Part shown: positions 1 to 6,036 of the stretch, one piece after another
Position numbering within the stretch: the first letter of the stretch is position 1
Layout: each line of letters opens with the position of its first letter
DNA from: Lachnospiraceae bacterium UBA7027
GTDB taxonomy: Bacteria; Bacillota; Clostridia; Lachnospirales; Lachnospiraceae
Assembly (NCBI GenBank): GCA_002494135.1
Contig: DLBG01000093.1
Location: forward strand, 1-17,909
Direction: 5' to 3'
Length of the DNA: 17,909 bases
The notes under the pieces: generated by a model
What the model saw: only the letters and a program-made list of their open reading frames with translations
Databases searched by the model: none
What the model was told of the DNA's origin: nothing
Program-made: the position numbers and the translations under genes

Positions 1-97
1 CTCACGGTGTGAGCCTTGGGAGTCGCTTTGGGGTTCGTCGGCAACTACGCCCCACGTGGACTTTCACCACAGATTGACGGCATGCCCGTCATACCAC
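1..97 (-). mobile_element. 5' end of a group IIC intron (partial, continues beyond left edge)
   Basis: Read on the minus strand from about 97 down to 1, the sequence is a chain of short hairpins typical of group II intron domain I. A GTGGT start is followed by a TGACGG/CCGTCA stem around a GGCATG-type core (about 75-91), then a GTGG/CCAC stem containing GGTGAAAGTCC (about 53-68). Next come a GGGG/CCCC stem and, at the edge, CTCAC-GGT-GTGAG (1-13). Order and spacing match my memory of the Oceanobacillus iheyensis group IIC intron, which starts GUGUG, has a GGCAUG hairpin and then GGUGAGAGUCC. The intron would begin a few bases after the terminator stem at 102-126, which is the known group IIC target preference. 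The reverse transcriptase and domain V would lie outside the window. The exact first base is uncertain; GTGGT is not the usual GTGYG. Confidence 0.72.
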
Positions 98-99
98 GC

Positions 100-126
100 A
101 AAAAGAGCACCGTTTCGATGCTCTTT
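100..126 (-). terminator. Rho-independent terminator of the ABC permease run
   Basis: On the minus strand, AAAGAGCA (126-119) pairs perfectly with TGCTCTTT (109-102) across a 9-base loop, and the 3' arm runs into a five-U tract (104-100). It lies 23 bases after the permease stop codon, so it ends the transcript reading leftward from the permease. The U tract is short, and only two bases later the putative group IIC intron begins. Confidence 0.75.
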
Positions 127-149
127 CCGGCCGTAATGTCACAAATGTC

Positions 150-2525
150 TTATTCCGCAAGCAGAATTTTATATGCCTCGATTTTCTTTACCCTTCTTGC
201 CTCGAATACGGCAAACAGGAAGGAAACCGCCACGATTCCGATTCCGATTATGATCACACCGGGAATGGGAATGTCCATGTTGGCCTTTACGATTCCGAAC
301 GAGCCCATCATCATATTCATGTAGGGGTTGGCCGCGAAATACGATCCCACGGAGAATACAATCACCGAAACAACAATCGGAGGCATAAAGCTGAGTGCCG
401 TCTGCAGGATTAAATTGTTCGAGGTATAACCGACTGCCTTGCAGATTCCGTAATCCTTTCTCTTCGAGTACAGGAAGGACTTGATTAAAAGGAACAGCAC
501 AAGCAGAATCACCGCTGCGGAAATACCGCATACCATGTAAAGCATTAATACCGCGATGCTCTTAAACGTCGTCATGGAACCGCTGATTACTTCAATGAAG
601 TTCACGGTGCTGACGATGTGCTCGCCGTATTCGTCGTTGCATGCATCCAGGACCTTACCGCATGCCTCTTCGGCATCGTCATCCGATTCATATTCTTTCG
701 CCAAATCGAAATTGTAGAAAGCAGGCGAATAGGTAAAATCAATCATATGCTCTGCGGCTTTTTTGGATAACAAAGCCTCTTTTCCGTCGTTGTTGGTTGT
801 CTGTAAAAGGCCGGTAATCAGGTACGTGTACGCTTCGTCACCGTATTCGAGTCTGATCTCGTCTCCGGTTTTTAATCCGTATTCCTTCGCGAATTTACCG
901 CTTATGGCAACTTCATTGTCATACTTCGGAATACGGCCGTCGTAGATGACGTTTTGGTTCTTTAAAAGGGCCGGATCGTCCATAATATAGGCCCAGAGCT
1001 TGTCTTCGTCGTTGTAGTAAAGATAGGTGTTTACGATATTGCGGACATTTTTAATGTCATCTCTTTCGTTAAGGAACTCCAGGACTTCATCCTTTTTCTC
1101 GTAATCCACCGCTACCACGCCGCTGCAGATTTCGAAACTTAACATCTCCAGTTTCGGATGACGGTTAAAATTCTCAAACATGAGAAGTGCAATGACACAA
1201 AGGAATACAATCACTCCGGTTACGATAAAGGTAATGACGTTCTGTCTCATGTTCCCGAACATGGTCTTAAAAGCAAGGCTTATATTCAGTCCGAATACGG
1301 AACGGTCCAGGCGGAAACGGTTTTTGCGGAAATTGTGTGCCTTAACGCCGTCACGCAATGCAATGATTGGATCGATGGAGCGGATTTTTCGTACGGACAG
1401 TAATGTGACAAAGAAAATGTAGAATACCACGATTCCGAAAGCAATGACGGAAGGCAGCAGATCAAATTTTACATTGAAGGGGACACCCATCTGTACGACC
1501 ACGAAACCGGCAATTATCGGAATAACCGCGTAGGAAAGTGCTACTCCGACGGCGCTTCCCAGAATTCCCATTCCGCCGAACATCAAAAGCAGGGAATCCT
1601 TGATGTTTTTGGAGGTATAACCGATTGCCTTTAAGGCACCGATTGTCTGCATGTTTTCCTTGATGTAATTCGTAATGCTGTTTACAAGCATCAGTATGAT
1701 GACCAGAAGAACCAGGATGCTGACTGCCAGGAACGATACCGCAATAATCAGGGACATGAACGTTCTTCCCGTAATGACGGAGGAAAGGCTGACGCTGTTT
1801 ACTTCGGTATCTGCCGAATATTTTAACAGATCATTGCTGACGCGGATGGCGAACTTGCTCTGCTTCACGCCTTCCTTTAATACGTAGGGAATTACAATTC
1901 CTTCCTGCGTGGGCGCATCCCTTTCAAAGATCTCTTCGAAGGTATCATCATCCACGATTAACTCGTAGGTTCCGTTGTTGTTGCAGCCGAAATAGGTATT
2001 GTTGGTAAAACCTTTTACGGTCAGATCGTATTTGTTTCCCAGAAGTTCGAAGGAATAAAGATCTCCGGTTTTGAAGCTTTTGCTGGTATAAAACTGATAC
2101 GGAAGGTATACGTAGTTCTTTGTAATAAGCGGATCTTCCGTCACGATTTCCGTTCTGGCAACTTTCTTGTCAAGTGCTTCGGATCCGTTAATCTGGATGT
2201 TCATCACCACTTTTCCGTCACCGAACGGAACGGATACGGATTTGTAGCAAAGTGCATGATAGGCTTCGTATTCGGCGGTCTGTCCGTCCATCAGTTTCTC
2301 AATCACCGCATCGTCAACGGAGGAAATGTCCTTGGTCAGACGGAAGAATCCGTCACCGGCGTTCAGTCTTACCGCCTCACGCGATACGGTCGGATAAACA
2401 TCCGTAAAAAGAAGCATGGAAGCCGAGATTAAAAGGGCTGCCAGAATCATTAACAGGAATAATCCGATGGACGTCGCTTTGTTTTTGCGGAAATGGGATT
2501 TGGTAAGAAGAATTGTTTTTTCCAT
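150..2525 (-). CDS. ABC transporter permease, two-module FtsX/MacB type
   Basis: This is the membrane subunit of an ABC transporter and presumably works with the ATPase encoded just upstream. The protein (791 residues from the ATG) has a first membrane segment at about 20-40, a large extracellular domain to about 255, and membrane segments near 257-282, 310-342, 358-379 and 430-450. A second extracellular domain follows (to about 660), then three more membrane segments. Two copies of the FtsX cytoplasmic motif, KA(I/V)GYTS(K/N)N, lie after segment 2 and in the C-terminal module, showing an internal duplication. This layout is common in Firmicute antimicrobial-peptide or lipid-exporting ABC systems, but the substrate cannot be read from sequence. 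I chose the ATG at 2525 over the in-frame GTG at 2534. The ATG lies two bases after the ATPase stop and has a G-rich site upstream; the GTG would overlap the ATPase by 7 bases. Either way translation is probably coupled. Confidence 0.93.
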   Translation of the reverse strand: MEKTILLTKSHFRKNKATSIGLFLLMILAALLISASMLLFTDVYPTVSREAVRLNAGDGFFRLTKDISSVDDAVIEKLMDGQTAEYEAYHALCYKSVSVPFGDGKVVMNIQINGSEALDKKVARTEIVTEDPLITKNYVYLPYQFYTSKSFKTGDLYSFELLGNKYDLTVKGFTNNTYFGCNNNGTYELIVDDDTFEEIFERDAPTQEGIVIPYVLKEGVKQSKFAIRVSNDLLKYSADTEVNSVSLSSVITGRTFMSLIIAVSFLAVSILVLLVIILMLVNSITNYIKENMQTIGALKAIGYTSKNIKDSLLLMFGGMGILGSAVGVALSYAVIPIIAGFVVVQMGVPFNVKFDLLPSVIAFGIVVFYIFFVTLLSVRKIRSIDPIIALRDGVKAHNFRKNRFRLDRSVFGLNISLAFKTMFGNMRQNVITFIVTGVIVFLCVIALLMFENFNRHPKLEMLSFEICSGVVAVDYEKKDEVLEFLNERDDIKNVRNIVNTYLYYNDEDKLWAYIMDDPALLKNQNVIYDGRIPKYDNEVAISGKFAKEYGLKTGDEIRLEYGDEAYTYLITGLLQTTNNDGKEALLSKKAAEHMIDFTYSPAFYNFDLAKEYESDDDAEEACGKVLDACNDEYGEHIVSTVNFIEVISGSMTTFKSIAVLMLYMVCGISAAVILLVLFLLIKSFLYSKRKDYGICKAVGYTSNNLILQTALSFMPPIVVSVIVFSVGSYFAANPYMNMMMGSFGIVKANMDIPIPGVIIIGIGIVAVSFLFAVFEARRVKKIEAYKILLAE

Positions 2526-2527
2526 AC

Positions 2528-3283
2528 CTACCACCCCATCTTTCCCAGGAAATCGCGCAGTTTCTGATGACGTTCCTTATCACCGGAAACATAGGCTCCG
2601 AGTTCGCACTCTCCTGCGATTTCTCCGTCCTTTACATAGAGGATACGGTTGCCTCTTCTTGCGGAAGTGATATCATGGGTTACCATGACGATGGACTGTC
2701 CCTGCGCGTTGAATTTGCTCAGTGCATCCAGTACATCACGACCGGTCTGGGAATTCAGTGCACCGGTAGGCTCATCCGCGAATACCAGGTCCGGTTCGTT
2801 TACAAGTGCTCTTGCGATACCGACTCTCTGTGCTTCTCCGCCGGAAATCTGTGTCGGAAATTTATCCCAGAGCATTTCGTTAATATCGACGCTCTTTAAA
2901 ATATTCTTCGCTTTTTCGGTTACCTCTTTTTTATTCCGGTTGATCAGTAACCCTGCTGCCAGTACGTTGTCGAGAACCGACATCGAATCGATTAAATAAG
3001 TCTGCTGGAAAACGAAGCCGCAGTTTTTTCTTCTGAAAAGTGCGAGCTCGTCGGAGCTTAAGTTCGTGATTTCCTGACCGCAGAATGTAACCTCGCCGAA
3101 GGTCGGACGGTCCATACCGGACAGTGCATATAAAAGTGTGGATTTACCGGCGCCGCTGGCTCCCATGATGATGGTAAAATCGCCTTCGCGGATTTCTAAG
3201 TCAATGTTTTTCAGTACATGCTGCTGAATGCCGCCGTTGGAAAATGTCTTGCAGAGTTTATTGGTTTCGATAATGTTTTTCAT
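2528..3283 (-). CDS. ABC transporter ATP-binding protein (MacB/LolD/SalX type)
   Basis: Cytoplasmic ATPase (251 residues) that powers the adjacent FtsX-type permease. All nucleotide-binding elements are present: Walker A GASGAGKST (about 41-49), Q-loop glutamines at 93-94, signature SGGEAQR (147-153; E-A instead of the commoner Q-Q), Walker B LVFADE (166-171) followed by PTGALN, and the switch histidine in THD (203). The DEPTGAL signature and length are typical of the MacB/LolD/BceA branch. The start at 3283 is set by a strong TAAGGAGGGAG ribosome binding site at 3290-3300; an in-frame codon at 3310 lies upstream of that site and is unlikely. The gene follows the two-component kinase gene after a 64-base spacer holding a candidate promoter and operator array, and it abuts the permease gene. 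The arrangement resembles Bce-type detoxification modules, although the kinase here has a true extracellular domain. Confidence 0.95.
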   Translation of the reverse strand: MKNIIETNKLCKTFSNGGIQQHVLKNIDLEIREGDFTIIMGASGAGKSTLLYALSGMDRPTFGEVTFCGQEITNLSSDELALFRRKNCGFVFQQTYLIDSMSVLDNVLAAGLLINRNKKEVTEKAKNILKSVDINEMLWDKFPTQISGGEAQRVGIARALVNEPDLVFADEPTGALNSQTGRDVLDALSKFNAQGQSIVMVTHDITSARRGNRILYVKDGEIAGECELGAYVSGDKERHQKLRDFLGKMGW

Positions 3284-3308
3284 GGATTTCTCCCTCCTTA
3301 CAAGACAC

Positions 3309-3337
3309 ATTCTACGGTTTCAATCCTTAAGTGCCTT
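3309..3337 (-). promoter_or_regulatory. Candidate activated promoter of the ABC transporter genes
   Basis: On the minus strand a -10-like TAGAAT (3314-3309) lies 26 bases upstream of the ATPase start. Seventeen bases further up, the -35 position (3337-3332) reads AAGGCA, which is a poor match to TTGACA. A good -10 with a poor -35 directly next to phased TTAA motifs is what an activator-dependent promoter looks like. The predicted transcript start near 3302 would leave a leader of about 20 bases carrying AAGGAGG. This is inference from motif positions only. Confidence 0.45.
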
Positions 3338-3374
3338 TAAGAAAGTCTTAAATATTCCTTAAATCTCTTCTTAA
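3327..3374. promoter_or_regulatory. Helically phased TTAA motif array, candidate response-regulator operator
   Basis: Five TTAA cores begin at 3327, 3337, 3348, 3359 and 3371, giving spacings of 10, 11, 11 and 12 bases, or about one helical turn each. Read on the minus strand the hexamers are CTTAAG, TTTAAG, TTTAAG, CTTAAA and CTTAAG. OmpR/PhoB-family regulators bind tandem sites with a 10-11 base period, and one is encoded two genes upstream. The array covers the last codons of the kinase gene and the start of the spacer before the ATPase gene, just upstream of a candidate promoter. The function is inferred. Confidence 0.55.
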
Positions 3375-4679
3375 GTAAACCCGGGCAAGGAATCCCGCGC
3401 CTTCGCTGCTTTCTATCTCCAGCATTCCGCCCATTTCGTTTAAGAAATACTCGCTTAAATACAGTCCGAGTCCCGCGCCGTCCTTATCGGACGCATTGAC
3501 ACCGCGCCTGTATTTTTCTTTTATTAACGGCAGTTCTTCCGCCTTCACACCGGGACCGTTGTCCGCAATTTCAACAACAAGATACTCTTCGGAAAGTGTC
3601 GCATTTAAGGTAATGTCCGTATCCGCATACTTATAGGAATTCATGAAAAGATTGTCGAAAACCTGCTGAAGCCTTAACTTATCCACCGTAACTTCGCACT
3701 TCGGAACCGCATAAACATCCGCTTTCTCCGTGTTGGCATCCGTTACGGCCTTATGCAGGTAATCGGCGTTTTTCAAAAGAGTTTCCACAACGTCAGACGG
3801 CTGTTTGCCGGGCGTTACGGCAATCTGTGTCACCTCCTGCACACTGGAGGTAAAAAGATTGTCCGTCAGTGTTTTAATCTGATCCGCTTTTTCGTTGATC
3901 AGATGGAAATACTCCCTGCTTTTTTCATCCCCTGCCAGTTCATATCCGATTTCGGAAGAAGACTTGATGGAAGCCACGGGTGTTTTGATATCATGGGAAA
4001 GTTTCGCAATGGTTTCCTTCTTTTCGTCATTGGCCTTTTTCTCGGCCATCTGCGCTTTCTTCAGTTCCGAACGCATTAAATCAAAGGCTTCCGTAAAGGA
4101 GCCGAATACATGCTTTTTATCGACGGTAAGGGGGATGTCAAGATTACCTCCGGCAATGCGGACGGCAAAATCGTTCAGTTTTGAAAACGGTTTTATAATC
4201 GTATGTTTCAGATATGCATAAAATGCAAAAACCAGAATCAGCTGAAGCGCGGAAAAAAGAATCAGAACCTGCATCAGGGATTTCTTTGCACGGCTTGTCC
4301 GAATGGCGGTGCCGTTATGAAACAGAATTTTTCCGATTACTTCCCCGTCTTCCTGGATGTCCAGAATCGTATCGTTATTGTGAACCGCTTCGTTTACCGA
4401 TTTCGATAAATCCGAGGCATTCACCAAAACCGCATCTTTGCCGCTGCCGTCGCCGGTACACAAAAACAGTACCGTCCCTTCGGTATCGATCACCGTATAC
4501 GGCAGAGTCTTTATATAGCGGTCGGAATCACCGAAGTTTTCCCCGACGCTTTTTAAACATTCGTTAATTACAACGGTATCCTGTCCGTCGTCACGGATGC
4601 TTCGTATGATGAAAAAACAAAGAATTATTTCCGAAAGAAGCGTTAAGACAATCAAAAGAAGAAAGGGAGATTTTTTCAT
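3348..4679 (-). CDS. Two-component sensor histidine kinase
   Basis: Membrane sensor kinase (443 residues) that would phosphorylate the response regulator encoded immediately upstream. In order: a membrane segment at about 5-26, an extracellular sensing domain of about 105 residues, a second membrane segment at about 134-157, a HAMP-like linker (about 158-210) and a HisKA box with phospho-acceptor His229 in KLSHDIKTP. The ATPase domain follows, with N-box DNLFMN (342-347), G1 DNGPGV (373-378) and G2 GAGLGLYL (401-408). All catalytic boxes are intact. The substantial extracellular domain separates it from the short-loop, intramembrane-sensing BceS kinases despite the neighbouring ABC transporter. 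The gene overlaps the regulator gene by four bases (ATGA at 4679-4676), indicating translational coupling. Its 3' end carries part of the phased TTAA array. The signal it senses is unknown. Confidence 0.94.
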   Translation of the reverse strand: MKKSPFLLLIVLTLLSEIILCFFIIRSIRDDGQDTVVINECLKSVGENFGDSDRYIKTLPYTVIDTEGTVLFLCTGDGSGKDAVLVNASDLSKSVNEAVHNNDTILDIQEDGEVIGKILFHNGTAIRTSRAKKSLMQVLILFSALQLILVFAFYAYLKHTIIKPFSKLNDFAVRIAGGNLDIPLTVDKKHVFGSFTEAFDLMRSELKKAQMAEKKANDEKKETIAKLSHDIKTPVASIKSSSEIGYELAGDEKSREYFHLINEKADQIKTLTDNLFTSSVQEVTQIAVTPGKQPSDVVETLLKNADYLHKAVTDANTEKADVYAVPKCEVTVDKLRLQQVFDNLFMNSYKYADTDITLNATLSEEYLVVEIADNGPGVKAEELPLIKEKYRRGVNASDKDGAGLGLYLSEYFLNEMGGMLEIESSEGAGFLARVYLRRDLRNI

Positions 4680-5383
4680 TCCGAATCCCCCGTTTCATAG
4701 CGATATCCTTCTTTCCACACCGTAATAATCCTCTTCGGCTGCTGCGGATCCTCTTCCACGGCCTCGCGCAGTTTGCGGATGTGAACGTTTAACGTTCCGT
4801 CCGATGTGAATTTATCGTTCCAGACATTGTCGAACAGTTCCTGTTTGGTAATCAGGCGGTTGGCATTGTCGGTCAGGTATTTTAAAAGCGTATATTCCAG
4901 GCTCGTTAATTTCTTTTCTTCGCCGTTACGGAATACTTTTTTATTCACGTAATCAATCGTAACCGTTCCGTCCTTAAATTCCTTTTCGGACGCTTTTTTT
5001 ACGGTGTCGGCGGCAGGAGAACCGTATCGCTTTAATACCACACGGACCTTCGCCAGTAAAACGCCCAGGGAGTACGGTTTTTCAATGTAATCGTCACCGC
5101 CGATGTTTAATGCGATGATTTTATCATCGTCGGTATTTCTTGCGGAAATAAACAGAATCGGAATACTCTTCGTTTCACGGATTCGTTTGCAGAATTCGAA
5201 GCCGCTTCCGTCTCCCAAATTGATATCAAGCAAAAGAAGTGAAGCATCATTCTCCTTAAAAAAACGGTCCGCTTCCGCCACGGAATGTACCACTGCGGTT
5301 TTTACTTCAAACATATTAAAGTACTCGCCGGTGTTTTTGGCGAGTACTTCTTCATCGTCCACTATCAGGCAATCGTAATTCAT
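4676..5383 (-). CDS. OmpR/PhoB-family response regulator
   Basis: DNA-binding response regulator (235 residues). The receiver domain (about 1-118) has the acidic pair Asp9-Asp10, phospho-acceptor Asp53 in LLLDINLGDGSG, and the switch lysine Lys102 in EKPY. The C-terminal winged helix (about 138-232) has the family's usual ending, with GYRYE near the wing. Length is normal for the family. It overlaps its cognate kinase gene by four bases and follows the DUF4230 gene after only nine bases, with a GTGGAG ribosome site lying inside the end of that gene. This packing suggests one transcript. The phased TTAA array in front of the ABC ATPase gene is the most likely target visible here. No transport substrate or inducing signal can be assigned. 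Confidence 0.95.
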   Translation of the reverse strand: MNYDCLIVDDEEVLAKNTGEYFNMFEVKTAVVHSVAEADRFFKENDASLLLLDINLGDGSGFEFCKRIRETKSIPILFISARNTDDDKIIALNIGGDDYIEKPYSLGVLLAKVRVVLKRYGSPAADTVKKASEKEFKDGTVTIDYVNKKVFRNGEEKKLTSLEYTLLKYLTDNANRLITKQELFDNVWNDKFTSDGTLNVHIRKLREAVEEDPQQPKRIITVWKEGYRYETGDSE

Positions 5384-5392
5384 AAAAACGTA

Positions 5393-6013
5393 TTACTCCA
5401 CTTCAATTGTTCTGTCGCCCACTGCATCTTCGAGAAGTTTTCTTACGATCTCTTTGGCATTCTCGTAAGCCCTGCCTTCCAGGCTTGAAATATCCGCCTT
5501 TTTCTTGCAGTCCTCTCTTGCTTCCTTCATGGCATCGACACCGTCCTCTTTCTGATCCCAGTTGAAAAGCGCAAAGGAATCATCATAGAATTCGATGGAA
5601 TCAAGATCCACCTGCGGTTCATCCACTTTGACTTCGGGAAGTTTCACAATTACTTTGTCATCCGTCACTTCGATTTCCACGCCGGATAAATCGATTCCCG
5701 CTTCCACCGTTGCGGAATACATCATGCTGTACTTTTTCTGGGTCAGGAAAGGAATTCCGCCGTCATCGTAATGAATGATTCCGGTATAGGTAATCTGGGC
5801 CGTGGTTAAATCACTGGCATCTTCCAGTTTGGAAGCCAGATACTGTGAAGTAACTGCAGGCTGCTGATTCTGCTGTGCTTTCAGATATGTGGTCACACCG
5901 TATCCGATTCCGGCCAGAGCGCCCAGCACAAGAATAAAGAATACCAGACCGATTACAACCCATTTAATCCATCCGGTACCGTTCTTCTGAATGTTTTCGT
6001 ATTCTTCGGACAT
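5393..6013 (-). CDS. DUF4230-type single-pass membrane protein
   Basis: A 206-residue protein with a short cytoplasmic N terminus, one strongly hydrophobic segment (about 17-40) and an extracellular domain. The domain (about 55-206) is rich in alternating beta-type stretches and ends in a charged helix. The pattern, with a YSATVEAGIDLS stretch followed by a KVIVKLPE strand, matches my memory of DUF4230, whose function is unknown. A strong AAGGAGGAATGTAG ribosome site lies just before the ATG. It sits 23 bases after the GGDEF-EAL gene and nine bases before the response-regulator gene, so it is very probably co-transcribed with both. A role as an accessory surface protein for the kinase or the ABC transporter is possible but only inferred from position. 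Confidence 0.82.
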   Translation of the reverse strand: MSEEYENIQKNGTGWIKWVVIGLVFFILVLGALAGIGYGVTTYLKAQQNQQPAVTSQYLASKLEDASDLTTAQITYTGIIHYDDGGIPFLTQKKYSMMYSATVEAGIDLSGVEIEVTDDKVIVKLPEVKVDEPQVDLDSIEFYDDSFALFNWDQKEDGVDAMKEAREDCKKKADISSLEGRAYENAKEIVRKLLEDAVGDRTIEVE

Positions 6014-6036
6014 CTACATTCCTCCTTTATATCAAA

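Noticed and set aside
1..91. Row of short hairpins read as a CRISPR array or integron attC site
   Set aside because: The stems differ in sequence, there is no repeated unit with spacers, and the order fits group II intron domain I much better.
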